From the NCBI RefSeq assembly GCF_000503055.1, contig NZ_AYVY01000045.1, positions 1 through 32,299 of the forward strand: a stretch of 32,299 nucleotides of DNA, read 5' to 3'. The stretch comes from Mesorhizobium sp. LSHC420B00 (GTDB taxonomy: Bacteria > Pseudomonadota > Alphaproteobacteria > Rhizobiales > Rhizobiaceae). Both the position numbers and the translations under genes were made by a program. Positions 17,699-24,797 of the stretch are shown here, piece after piece. The notes below the pieces were generated by a model. That model saw nothing but the letters and a program-made list of their open reading frames with translations. It was not told the origin of the DNA and ran no database searches. Numbering within the stretch: the first letter of the stretch is position 1; the number at the start of each line of letters is the position of its first letter.

Positions 17699-19141
17699 AT
17701 GCGTTTTCGCCTTGCCTGTGCCGTTGCGACGTCCATGCTTTTGGCAGGCTGCGTCGCCGATGATGTCGGGCCGATCAACGTCTTTACGCCCGAAGCCGGC
17801 AGGCCGTCGCCGGCTTTCATTCCAGATCCGGGCGACGACGGCTCGACTGTGCTCGGCCTCGCCTTCTCCGGTGGCGGCACCCGGGCCGCGGCCTTCTCCT
17901 ACGGCGTTCTGCGGGCGCTGGACGACATCGTCATCGACGAGCAGCCGCGGCGGCGCACGCTGGTCGATGACATCAGGATGATTTCCGGTGCATCAGGCGG
18001 CGCGGTGACTGCCGCCTATTTCGGCTACAAGGGCGAGGACGGCTACCGCGACTTTCGCGAACGGTTCCTGATCCAGAATGCTGAGGCCGACCTTCGAACA
18101 AGGTTGTCGCCGTTCAACCTTGTCCGCGCCTACTATGGCGGCGTCAATGACCGCAGCGGTTTTGCCAAATGGCTGAACGACAATCTCTTCGACGATGCGA
18201 CATTCGAGGCGTTCGCCAAGCCGGACCGGCCCATCATCTGGATCAACGCGTCCGATATCTATAACCGCACGCCATTTCTGTTCAGCTACGACACTTTCGC
18301 GGCGCTTTGTAGCGATCTCGACAAGATGCGGTTGGCTGATGCGGTCGCGGCTTCCGCTGCCGTGCCGGTGGTCTTCGCGCCGATCGTGGTTTCCGCCACC
18401 AGCCCGGATTGCGGCTACCGCAGGCCGCAATGGTTGAGCCGGGCACTGGCCGATCACAATGCCTCGATCAGGCTCAAGGCCTATGCCAGCGCGCTCGATT
18501 CCTATCAAAACGCCGATCCCCTCGACTATGTGAAATTGCTGGACGGTGGTCTGACCGATAATCTCGGCGTCACCGGCTTTACCCTGGAGCGCTCCGCCGC
18601 CGGCACCCCCTATGGTCCGCTGTCGCCGGCCGCCGCTGTCCGGTTGAGGACGCTGCTTTTCATCGTTGCCGACGCCGGCGCCGACAACGACGTGAGCTGG
18701 GCCAAGTCTATCCACGGACCGCGGCTTAGCGAGTTGCTCGACGCCGTGACGAGCACCACCATGGCGGCCGCGGTGCGCGACGAAGCCGACGCACTGAAGC
18801 TGGCCGTCTCGCAATGGCGCGGTGAATTGGTCCGCTACCGCTGTGCTTTGCCGACCTCGACCGTGGCTGCCTATCGCGGCTCGACTGCCGGCTGGGATTG
18901 CCGCGATGTTGAACTCGTGGTCCAATATCTGTCCTTTGCCGACCTCGACCAGGCGACACAGGCCAAGCTGAACGCTGTCCCGACGCGGCTGAAATTGCCG
19001 GTCGATCAGGTCGACCTCACCATCGCGGCCGGTCGCGAGGCGCTGCTGGTCAATACGGATATCACCAAGGCGGTCGCCGCCATCCGCGCTCGCGCCGGCG
19101 TCACGCCGGGGGCACAATTGGCCGCGGCACAAGCAAACTGA
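17699..19141 (+). CDS. Patatin-like phospholipase lipoprotein
   Basis: Lipoprotein of 480 residues. The signal peptide ends in the lipobox L15-A-G-C18, so C18 should be lipidated. The patatin domain begins at about residue 52 with the oxyanion motif G58-G-G-T-R62 in LAFSGGGTRAAAFSYG. The nucleophile is S99 in GASGG and the catalytic aspartate is D282 in LLDGGLTDNLG, so the Ser-Asp dyad is complete. The family hydrolyses acyl esters of lipids. The start at 17699 is chosen because a G-run lies upstream and the signal peptide begins there; an open frame extends 23 codons further 5'. Membrane anchoring suggests envelope lipid turnover rather than secretion as a toxin, but that is inference. A glutathione transferase gene follows by 29 bp. 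Confidence 0.9.
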   Translation: MRFRLACAVATSMLLAGCVADDVGPINVFTPEAGRPSPAFIPDPGDDGSTVLGLAFSGGGTRAAAFSYGVLRALDDIVIDEQPRRRTLVDDIRMISGASGGAVTAAYFGYKGEDGYRDFRERFLIQNAEADLRTRLSPFNLVRAYYGGVNDRSGFAKWLNDNLFDDATFEAFAKPDRPIIWINASDIYNRTPFLFSYDTFAALCSDLDKMRLADAVAASAAVPVVFAPIVVSATSPDCGYRRPQWLSRALADHNASIRLKAYASALDSYQNADPLDYVKLLDGGLTDNLGVTGFTLERSAAGTPYGPLSPAAAVRLRTLLFIVADAGADNDVSWAKSIHGPRLSELLDAVTSTTMAAAVRDEADALKLAVSQWRGELVRYRCALPTSTVAAYRGSTAGWDCRDVELVVQYLSFADLDQATQAKLNAVPTRLKLPVDQVDLTIAAGREALLVNTDITKAVAAIRARAGVTPGAQLAAAQAN

Positions 19142-19170
19142 GCCGCTGGGCTCGACACGGAGAGACCATC

Positions 19171-19839
19171 TTGGCTGAATTCACGCTCTTCATCGGCAAC
19201 AAATGCTTCTCGTCCTGGTCACTGAGGCCATGGCTGGCGATGAAGCATCTGGAGATACCGTTCGAGGAAGGTTTTGTGCGCCTGCGCACGCCCGAGACCG
19301 CCGCCAATCTGGCCAGGATATCGCCGACCGGCCAGGTGCCGGTGCTGAACCATCGGCTGCCGAATGGCGAGATCCGGATCGTCTGGGAAACCCTTGCCAT
19401 CCTTGAATATCTTGCCGACCTGTTTCCCGACAAGAAGCTCTGGCCGGCCGATATCGGCGCTCGCGCGCACGCCCGCTCGGCGGCGACAGAGATGCATTCC
19501 GGCTTTCGCGAGGTCCGCTATGGCTGGCCGATGAATTTGCGCCGGCCAAAAGGCCACAAGCCGCTCGACGCCGAAGGTGAGGCGCAACGGGCGCGCATCG
19601 AGGATCTGTGGCGGCAATGCCGGGAAAAATACGGCAAAGGCGGGCCGTTCCTGTTTGGCCATTTCACCGCGGCCGACGCCATGTACGCGCCGGTCGTCAC
19701 CCGCTTCGACACCTATGGCGGCACGCTGGCGCCCGACACCCGCGCCTATGTCGATGCCGTGCTTTCGATGCCGGCGATGCGCCACTGGTATGCGGAGGCG
19801 GCGAAGGAGCCATGGCCGGAGCCCGGCCCCGACGAATGA
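19171..19839 (+). CDS. Glutathione S-transferase family protein
   Basis: Cytosolic GST-fold protein of 222 residues. The N-terminal thioredoxin-like domain opens with FTLFIGNKCFSSWSLRPWLA, a pattern typical of a bacterial GST subgroup with SSWSLRPW, in which a serine near residue 14 may activate glutathione. PTGQVPVL includes the conserved cis-proline and ETLAILEYLADLFP ends the domain. The helical C-terminal domain has FLFGHFTAADAMYAPVVTRF, the usual N-capping motif. The start is a TTG at 19171, with GGAGAG eight bases upstream and no suitable ATG nearby. The substrate is unknown. It lies between the patatin lipoprotein and an SDR on the same strand. Confidence 0.9.
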   Translation: MAEFTLFIGNKCFSSWSLRPWLAMKHLEIPFEEGFVRLRTPETAANLARISPTGQVPVLNHRLPNGEIRIVWETLAILEYLADLFPDKKLWPADIGARAHARSAATEMHSGFREVRYGWPMNLRRPKGHKPLDAEGEAQRARIEDLWRQCREKYGKGGPFLFGHFTAADAMYAPVVTRFDTYGGTLAPDTRAYVDAVLSMPAMRHWYAEAAKEPWPEPGPDE

Positions 19840-19921
19840 GCCGAGCAACCGGCGAGCTGGTCTTCCACTTCGCGGCCCGCGGCCTATCTGAAGATCGGGC
19901 AGGGGCTTTGGAGACTTCACA

Positions 19922-20677
19922 ATGACAGCTGTTTCTTCCGCACTGGCCGGCAAGGTCGCGCTTGTCACCGGCGCCTCGTCGGGCATCGGCGAGGCAACCG
20001 CTGTGGCGCTGGCGGCCGCCGGGGCAAAGGTGGCGATTGCCGCCCGCCGCGCCGATCGCCTCGAAGCGCTGGCCGCGCGTATCGAAAAGGCCGGCGGCAC
20101 GGCACTCCGTATCGCGGCCGACGTCACCAGCAACGACGATGTCACCGCCATGGTCGACAAGGTTGTCGCCGAATGGGGCCGCCTCGACATCCTCGTCAAC
20201 AATGCCGGGGTGATGCTTCTGTCGCCGGCCGCCGAGGCGGTGCTCGATGACTGGCGCCGCATGGTCGAGCTCAACCTGCTGGCGCTGATGGGTGTCACCA
20301 AAGCGGCGCTGCCGCATCTCAGGGCCGCCAAGGGTCACATCGTCAATGTCTCGTCGGTCGCCGGCCGCGTCGCCAATCCCGGCGCCAGCGGCTATGCCGC
20401 AACCAAGTTCGGCGTCGTCGGCTTTTCCGAATCGCTGCGCCGCGAAGTCTACTCCGACAAGGTTCGCGTCACCGTCATCGAACCCGGCCTGGTGCGCACC
20501 GAGCTCGGCGACCATATCACCAATCCGGCGGCGAAGACTGGGCTCGACCAGCGGCTCGCCGCCATGGAGGCGCTGGCCGCCGAGGACATCGCCGCGGCCA
20601 TTCTCTACGCCGTGAGCCAGCCGGCGCACGTCAACGTCAACGAGATCGTCATCCGCCCGACCGACCAGGAACGGTGA
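19922..20677 (+). CDS. SDR family NAD(P)-dependent oxidoreductase
   Basis: Classical short-chain dehydrogenase of 251 residues. The cofactor loop is T16-G-A-S-S-G-I-G23, with ARR at 41-43 after the second strand suggesting NADP(H). NNAG is at 93-96, and the catalytic residues are S144/S145, Y158 and K162 (YAATK). The C-terminal half (IEPGLVRTEL, VNVNEIVIRPTDQ) resembles the YdfG-like group that oxidises serine or 3-hydroxy acids. It starts 82 bp after the glutathione transferase gene and is convergent with the LysR gene 19 bp away. The start at 19922 is the ATG directly before the first strand; the sequence upstream (GGAGACTTCACA) offers a usable ribosome site. Confidence 0.9.
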   Translation: MTAVSSALAGKVALVTGASSGIGEATAVALAAAGAKVAIAARRADRLEALAARIEKAGGTALRIAADVTSNDDVTAMVDKVVAEWGRLDILVNNAGVMLLSPAAEAVLDDWRRMVELNLLALMGVTKAALPHLRAAKGHIVNVSSVAGRVANPGASGYAATKFGVVGFSESLRREVYSDKVRVTVIEPGLVRTELGDHITNPAAKTGLDQRLAAMEALAAEDIAAAILYAVSQPAHVNVNEIVIRPTDQER

Positions 20678-20696
20678 ATGACGTCGGATCGTTTCG

Positions 20697-21548
20697 TTAG
20701 ACTTCGAATCCCGCCCGCAGGAAATCGCCACACTCCTCGACCAGCCGGGACGGGTCCCTCGCAAGGTAGACGCCGAAATCCGCCATCGGCGCCGGCGGCA
20801 TGTTGAAGCGTCCGTTGAGGCTTTGGCAGTCGGGCGGCAGTCCTTCCTGCAGCAGAAGGCCGATGCCAAGCCCGGCCCTCAGCGCCGAGATCAGCGTCGC
20901 GAAAGTCGACACGCGGCAGCCGATCTTCCAGCCGAGCCCGGCCTCGGCGAGCGAGGCCAGCATTCTGTCCTGCCAGGAGCAGGCGCCTTCGAAGATGACC
21001 AGCGGAAGCTCGACCTCGTCATCGATCTCGATCATGCGGCTTGCCGCCCAGACCAGCTGTCGTGACAGATGACCTCGCGGCGCCTTTGTGAAGCGCGCCG
21101 GATCGGCCATGACGATGTCGCATTTTCCTTCGCCCAGCGACTTGCTGAGATCGGCGCTGCTGGCCGATGTCAGCTCGATCTCCACGGAAGGATGCCGGCG
21201 GCGGAAGTCGGCAATGATCAGCGGCAGCCGTGTCACCGCCAAATCCTCGATGATGCCCAGCCGGACACGGCCGACCAGCCTGCGGCCTTCTATCTCGCGC
21301 CTGGCATCGTCGCCGATCGCGATGGCCTTGCGGGCGAAGGCGAGCAGGATCTCGCCGGCCTCGGTCAGCGTCACGCCGCGCGGCGAACGGCGCAGCAGCT
21401 CGGCGCCGACTTCACCCTCGAGGCGCTGAAGCTGCATGCTCACCGCCGCCTGGGTGCGGGCAAGTCGATCGGCCGCCCGGCTCACCGTTCCCGTATCGGC
21501 CACGGTGACGAAGGCACGCAGCAGCCTGACGTCGATATCTCCAGTCAT
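20697..21548 (-). CDS. LysR family transcriptional regulator
   Basis: LysR-type regulator of 283 residues. The winged helix-turn-helix at about 5-65 is typical: LRAFVTVADTGTVSRAADRL, then TQAAVSMQLQRLEGEVGAEL. The effector-binding domain begins near residue 90 (VRLGIIEDLA). The start at 21548 is preferred to an ATG nine codons upstream because AGGA lies at the right distance and the family begins here. The gene is divergent from ridA, and a perfect 27-bp dyad lies 8 bp from its start codon. It therefore probably represses itself and controls the RidA-SDR pair, as usual for this family. The co-inducer cannot be predicted. Confidence 0.93.
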   Translation of the reverse strand: MTGDIDVRLLRAFVTVADTGTVSRAADRLARTQAAVSMQLQRLEGEVGAELLRRSPRGVTLTEAGEILLAFARKAIAIGDDARREIEGRRLVGRVRLGIIEDLAVTRLPLIIADFRRRHPSVEIELTSASSADLSKSLGEGKCDIVMADPARFTKAPRGHLSRQLVWAASRMIEIDDEVELPLVIFEGACSWQDRMLASLAEAGLGWKIGCRVSTFATLISALRAGLGIGLLLQEGLPPDCQSLNGRFNMPPAPMADFGVYLARDPSRLVEECGDFLRAGFEV

Positions 21549-21555
21549 AAGAATT

Positions 21556-21582
21556 CCTGATAGCTGTGTCAGCACTATCAGG
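21556..21582. promoter_or_regulatory. LysR operator-like dyad
   Basis: Perfect 8-bp arms CCTGATAG and CTATCAGG surround an 11-base centre. Position (8 bp upstream of the LysR start, 63 bp upstream of the RidA start) and symmetry fit the recognition site of a LysR-type regulator, whose sites are interrupted dyads. Confidence 0.7.
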
Positions 21583-21645
21583 CTATCCGAAAGCCCGATC
21601 TGAATTCAAGGTCCGCTCGCACGAACGAAAACAGGAGCAGCCACC

Positions 21646-22107
21646 TTGTCCTACAGAAGAAGATTTGAGGAGTTCGGTGTCGCCTGGCCGTCGCTCGAGC
21701 GGCCTGCTTTGCCGTTCTCGCCGACGGTTCGGGTCGCCGACATCGTCTATGTCTCCGGTCAGATTCCCGAGATCGCGCAGGAGATCGCCGCGATCGGCCA
21801 GGTCGGCAGAGAGATCGATCTGGCTGCTGCGCAGAACGCCGCCCGGCTCTGCGCGGCCAACATCGTCTATTGGCTGGACAAGGAACTGGACGGCAATCTT
21901 GACCGTGTCGTGAAATTCGCCAAGCTGACCGTCTATGTGAATGCGACGGCCGGCTTTTCGGCCTATTCGGAGGTCGGCAACGGAGCATCCGAATTTCTGC
22001 TCCATGTTTTCGGCGAGCGTGGCGAGCACGCCCGCTGCTCGCTCGGCATGGCCGGCTTGCCGGCCAATGTTCCGGTCGAAGCCGACGCTATCGTGCATGT
22101 CCGCTAG
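21646..22107 (+). CDS. RidA/YjgF family protein
   Basis: RidA-superfamily protein of 153 residues, longer than the 130-residue RidA core. It resembles the YjgF-like subgroup that starts with an extra RRFEEFGVAWP-type N-terminus. The family core is seen in IVYVSGQIP, the CAANIVYWLDKELDGNLDRV helix and VKLTVYVN-like strands. R130 in HARCSLGMAGLP is at the position of the catalytic arginine that hydrolyses reactive imines and enamines in RidA. The start is a TTG at 21646, with AGGAG about nine bases upstream. It is followed after 47 bp by an SDR gene on the same strand and faces a LysR regulator, so it probably acts on an amino-acid or imine intermediate in the same small pathway. Confidence 0.88.
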   Translation: MSYRRRFEEFGVAWPSLERPALPFSPTVRVADIVYVSGQIPEIAQEIAAIGQVGREIDLAAAQNAARLCAANIVYWLDKELDGNLDRVVKFAKLTVYVNATAGFSAYSEVGNGASEFLLHVFGERGEHARCSLGMAGLPANVPVEADAIVHVR

Positions 22108-22154
22108 GGAAGTCGCTCGAAATAGCCAGTGAAACCAGCAGGAGGCTTGGCTTG

Positions 22155-22943
22155 ATGGATGCAAATCTTGAGGGGCGGAGGGCGCTTGTTCTCGGCGGAG
22201 GCAAGGGCCTCGGTTTCGGCGTTGCCGAAGCGCTCGCGGCGAAAGGCGCCGAGATCATCCTGGTCGGACGAGGGGAGGCGACCCTGGATGTGGCGCGGCG
22301 CGCGATCGAGGCCGCCGGCCACATCTGCTCGACCTTCAGCGCCGACCTCTCCGACCACGACAGCGTCTCCCGGCTGATCCATGCCGTCGAGGACGAGCAT
22401 CAGCGGATCGACATCGTCCTGCTCAATGGCGGCGGCCCGCCGCCCTTCGCGGCCAGCGTCTTCGATGCGAGCGTCTGGGAGAAGCAGTTCACCAGCATGG
22501 TGCTGAGCCAGATGCGCGTTGCCATTTCTTTCCTGCCAGGCATGCGGGCGCGGCGCTGGGGACGCATCATCGCCGTTTCCTCGACTTCCGTCCGCGAGCC
22601 GATCCCCGGCCTTACCGCCTCGAATGCGCTGCGTGCGTCGCTCGCCGGGTGGGCCAAGACGCTGGCCGGCGAAGTGGCGGCGGACGGCGTTACCGTCAAC
22701 CTGTTGCTGCCTGGCCGTTTTGCGACGGACCGGACCAAACAGTTCGACGCCATGGACGCCGCCGACAGGGGTGTCGACGCTGCCGTGATCGCCGCCGAGA
22801 GTCAGGCCGATATCCCGGCAAAGCGCTACGGCACTCCCGCCGAATTCGGTGCGGTTGCAGCATTCCTGGCCAGCGACGCCGCCGCCTATATTACCGGCGT
22901 GGCTTTGCCGGTGGATGGCGGGCTCAGTCGCGGCATGGTGTGA
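22155..22943 (+). CDS. Atypical SDR-like protein (non-canonical active site)
   Basis: SDR-fold protein of 262 residues that departs from the family rules. The cofactor loop reads G14-G-G-K-G-L-G20 in place of TGxxxGIG, and the NNAG motif is replaced by N91-G-G-G-P-P-P. S142 and S143 are present, but where Tyr and Lys should follow the sequence reads LTASNALR (153-160), with neither residue. This matches my memory of a beta-ketoacyl-reductase-like SDR subgroup known to lack a perfect catalytic tetrad. The C-terminal VALPVDGGLSRGM is normal. It may therefore use different chemistry or act as a binding protein. The start may be the ATG at 22155 or a TTG three bases earlier. It is probably co-transcribed with RidA. 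Confidence 0.85.
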   Translation: MDANLEGRRALVLGGGKGLGFGVAEALAAKGAEIILVGRGEATLDVARRAIEAAGHICSTFSADLSDHDSVSRLIHAVEDEHQRIDIVLLNGGGPPPFAASVFDASVWEKQFTSMVLSQMRVAISFLPGMRARRWGRIIAVSSTSVREPIPGLTASNALRASLAGWAKTLAGEVAADGVTVNLLLPGRFATDRTKQFDAMDAADRGVDAAVIAAESQADIPAKRYGTPAEFGAVAAFLASDAAAYITGVALPVDGGLSRGMV

Positions 22944-23126
22944 GGAGCAGGGGGCGGCGGCGCGAATGGTCGCATCACACAGGAACGCCCCTCGTGCCTT
23001 TTATCTGCGCGGGGGGCGTCCTGGTGATCGTCCGCCTTTTCTCAAGATCGCTCTTTCGAGAACGGCGTTCGACACCGAAAAAATGCTCCGGCGCCAAAAT
23101 GGTTCCCGGCTAAGCGGTTTTTTCGG

Positions 23127-23145
23127 CGGGCAATAGCCCGGTTTT
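23127..23145 (+). terminator. Weak terminator-like hairpin
   Basis: Five-bp arms CGGGC and GCCCG with an AATA loop are followed by GTTTT. It lies 180 bp after the SDR stop and 55 bp before the cold-shock promoter. The short stem makes this uncertain. Confidence 0.35.
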
Positions 23146-23199
23146 CGCTGTCGTATTTGCCGCCGCCGCGCATCTCCACGAGTGTTGCAAATCAAAAAA

Positions 23200-23228
23200 T
23201 TGACACAGCGCGCAAAGAAGTCTACAAG
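23200..23228 (+). promoter_or_regulatory. Sigma-70-type promoter of the cold-shock gene
   Basis: TTGACA at 23200-23205 and TACAAG at 23223-23228 are separated by exactly 17 bases, close to the housekeeping consensus. Transcription would begin near 23235 and give a leader of about 138 bases before the csp start, the long untranslated leader expected of cold-shock messages. Confidence 0.7.
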
Positions 23229-23372
23229 AATTTTGTCGATGTTTGTTTGACCGACTTTTGTTATCCGCGTGCCGAGGCGCGCCTTTGACGAACTTCCCCA
23301 TCAAAATCGAGACAAACGTTGTTGTGCATCCGCATGACGGCGAACGAATATTTGCCATGGAAAGGGTTCGTT

Positions 23373-23582
23373 ATGAGCACAGGCACAGTTAAATGGTTCA
23401 ACGCCACCAAGGGTTTTGGTTTTATTCAGCCTGACGACGGTTCTGCCGACGTTTTTGTCCACATCTCAGCCGTCGAGCGCGCCGGAATGCGCGACATCGT
23501 CGAGGGCCAGAAGCTTGGCTACGAGATGGTCCGCGACAACAAGTCGGGCAAGATGTCCGCCGACCAGTTGAAGGCGGCCTAA
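23373..23582 (+). CDS. Cold-shock domain protein (CspA family)
   Basis: Single cold-shock domain of 69 residues that binds single-stranded RNA and DNA as an RNA chaperone. Both nucleic-acid motifs are intact: KGFGFI (13-18, RNP1) and VFVHI (27-31, RNP2). The N-terminus MSTGTVKWFNATKGFGFIQP is the usual one. The start at 23373 matches the family; an in-frame ATG lies 18 codons upstream inside the leader. It stands alone with its own promoter, a long leader, and a structured 3' region ending in a strong terminator, so it is probably controlled after transcription. Several csp paralogues are usual in rhizobia, so no specific symbol is given. Confidence 0.96.
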   Translation: MSTGTVKWFNATKGFGFIQPDDGSADVFVHISAVERAGMRDIVEGQKLGYEMVRDNKSGKMSADQLKAA

Positions 23583-23596
23583 AACGGAATTCAGCC

Positions 23597-23630
23597 TCAC
23601 CGGTGACCACGGATGTACTGGCACCGGTGA
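23597..23630 (+). repeat. Inverted repeat in the csp 3' untranslated region
   Basis: TCACCGGTG at 23597-23605 pairs fully with CACCGGTGA at 23622-23630 across a 16-base loop, starting 15 bp after the csp stop codon. Each arm also contains the self-complementary word CACCGGTG. In the transcript this would form a stable stem. Confidence 0.6.
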
Positions 23631-23736
23631 ATGGCAAATTCCAGCACATGATCGCGGGAGGTTAAGTCCCCGTTCATGCGCATGAGAAGAACGTTTCTTT
23701 GCGCGTCTCTCGGGATGCGCATGCGCTCTCATGGAA

Positions 23737-23760
23737 GGTCAGGCGGTGCCTGGCCTTTTT
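23737..23760 (+). terminator. Rho-independent terminator of the csp transcript
   Basis: GGTCAGGC (23737-23744) and GCCTGGCC (23748-23755) pair over eight positions with one G-T wobble and a GGT loop, followed by five T residues. It ends a transcript about 155 bases beyond the csp stop codon. Confidence 0.88.
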
Positions 23761-23826
23761 CATTTTTGCGCTTCGACCGCCGAAAGAGCGCTGCTCGACG
23801 GCCCGGACGTGCTAAGAGGCTGTTTC

Positions 23827-23873
23827 GAAATTCTACTCTGACGGCCATCAGACGGCCGTCAGAGTAGAATTTC
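23827..23873. repeat. Long perfect inverted repeat
   Basis: The 20-bp arms 23827-23846 and 23854-23873 are perfect complements (GAAATTCTACTCTGACGGCC and its reverse complement) around a 7-base centre. After one mismatch, pairing continues outward for about six more positions (CTGTTT with AAACGG, one wobble). No transposase or T-run adjoins it. It could be a miniature inverted-repeat element, an operator or a cruciform; which one cannot be decided here. Confidence 0.75.
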
Positions 23874-23997
23874 CAAACGGTCTCTGAGGACGTTCCAGCA
23901 ATTTGAAACCGGCTGCCGTATTGCTTTGTGCGGGATCCTGGCCGAAAGACCAGTCTCGCCACTTTTCGGCGGCGCGCTCCGAACCGGGAGAAACACC

Positions 23998-24219
23998 TTG
24001 ACCGCAACTTCAAAAAGACCCCGCGACCAGGCCGAATCCATTTTTAGCAAGACGCGGACCCAGTCGATGTCGCTCGACCGCATCAATTCCGAACGGGATG
24101 CCGTCAGCCAGGCGCGCGAAGCCAAGACCGCGCGGCTGCGCGAACTGCGCCTGGAAAAGGAAGCCGACGACATGGCGGCAGCGCTCGCGGCCTCGCCGAA
24201 ACGCGCGGGCAAACGCTGA
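23998..24219 (+). CDS. Small charged protein of unknown function
   Basis: Unrecognised protein of 73 residues, strongly charged (about one third Arg, Lys, Glu and Asp). Residues 28-62, including ERDAVSQAREAKTARLRELR, look like a single amphipathic or coiled-coil helix, and the C-terminus is a basic KRAGKR. There are no cysteines or membrane segments. The start is a TTG at 23998 with GGGAG eight bases upstream; the frame stays open to an ATG 24 codons earlier, but that has no ribosome site. Its TGA overlaps the ATG of the next gene (TGATG), which argues that it is real and translated. It is the first gene of a four-gene run. Confidence 0.65.
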   Translation: MTATSKRPRDQAESIFSKTRTQSMSLDRINSERDAVSQAREAKTARLRELRLEKEADDMAAALAASPKRAGKR

Positions 24220-24626
24220 TGGCCACCAAACGCGTGCCTCAAAAGGCGATCGCCGCCGATTCGACCATCGCCGATGTCGTGGGTGAACTCGACAAGCCGG
24301 TCGAATATGTCCGGCGCGTGCTCGAAAAGCTCGAGCGCTGCCGGCGTGTCCACGGCGATGCCCAGGTGCGGCTCGGCGTGCGCGGCCGTGCCGAATGCCC
24401 CAATTATCTGATCGAATACGTCCGGGAAAACGCCAAGACGCACGAGCGCGTGACCTATCAGGACGCCGCCTACAGCGGCAGCACGCATCGCGAGCTGGCG
24501 CCCCGGCACATCGAGGAAGCCAGGAACTGGTCGCCCGAAGAAATGAACATCACGGCCGTTTCGGCGCTCATCGGCCGCCTTCGCAATCCGAATGCGCCAT
24601 CATCGCGTTTCTCTGACGAGGATTGA
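24219..24626 (+). CDS. Conserved-looking protein of unknown function
   Basis: Unrecognised soluble protein of 135 residues. The first half is rich in short helices (VGELDKPVEYVRRVLEKLER) and basic. The middle has RGRAECPNYLIEYVRENA with one cysteine, and the C-terminal part has HRELAPRHIEEARNWSPEEM. No catalytic motif or nucleic-acid-binding fold is recognised, although the many Arg residues would allow nucleic-acid contact. The ATG overlaps the stop of the preceding gene by one base, and the next gene begins one base after its own stop, so the three are almost certainly translated from one message. Codon use and GC content match the surrounding chromosome. Confidence 0.75.
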   Translation: MATKRVPQKAIAADSTIADVVGELDKPVEYVRRVLEKLERCRRVHGDAQVRLGVRGRAECPNYLIEYVRENAKTHERVTYQDAAYSGSTHRELAPRHIEEARNWSPEEMNITAVSALIGRLRNPNAPSSRFSDED

Positions 24627-24627
24627 T

Positions 24628-24792
24628 ATGGCAATCAAGTTTTCCGCCAAGGGCCAGCCAGCCGCGCCTGCTGCCGCCGTGAAGCCGGCCAAGCCGGCCG
24701 CCGCACCAAAAACCGGTGAAGCCGCCGAAGCGGGTACCGATCTGTTCAGGTCGCCGGCCGAAGCACCGCCGCGCAAGCCGAAGAAGAAATAG
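24628..24792 (+). CDS. Small Ala/Pro/Lys-rich protein
   Basis: Unrecognised protein of 54 residues. It is low in complexity: an Ala-Pro-Lys stretch (AAVKPAKPAAAPKTGEAAEA) from about 16 to 35, then a short DLFRSPAEAPPRKPKKK tail ending in a lysine cluster. Such composition suggests an intrinsically disordered protein, perhaps binding nucleic acid or a partner. The ATG lies one base after the stop of the preceding gene, and a YkgJ-type gene begins five bases after its own stop. This tight packing is the main evidence that it is real. Confidence 0.6.
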   Translation: MAIKFSAKGQPAAPAAAVKPAKPAAAPKTGEAAEAGTDLFRSPAEAPPRKPKKK

Positions 24793-24797
24793 CACCC

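Larger units (their letters stand above)
22944..23372. other. Gene-free region upstream of the cold-shock gene
   Basis: These 429 bases hold no convincing coding frame. A weak terminator-like hairpin (arms CGGGC and GCCCG, 23127-23140, then GTTTT) may end the SDR transcript. A strong promoter lies at 23200-23228. The remainder, from about 23235, would be the 5' leader of the cold-shock gene. Confidence 0.6.
23583..23997. other. Structured gene-free region after csp
   Basis: These 415 bases carry no supported gene but much structure. There are 9-bp arms TCACCGGTG and CACCGGTGA right after the csp stop (23597-23630), 7-bp arms CATGAGA and TCTCATG (23681-23733), a rho-independent terminator (23737-23760), and a 20-bp perfect inverted repeat (23827-23873). 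The last 100 bases are the upstream region of the next gene cluster. Confidence 0.7.

Noticed and set aside
19697..20869. Minus-strand open frame (390 codons) across GST, SDR and LysR genes
   Set aside because: It crosses three well-supported genes and has no domain or ribosome site.
23805..23893. GGACGT on both sides of the 20-bp inverted repeat as a target-site duplication
   Set aside because: The two words are not adjacent to the repeat ends and six bases can match by chance.
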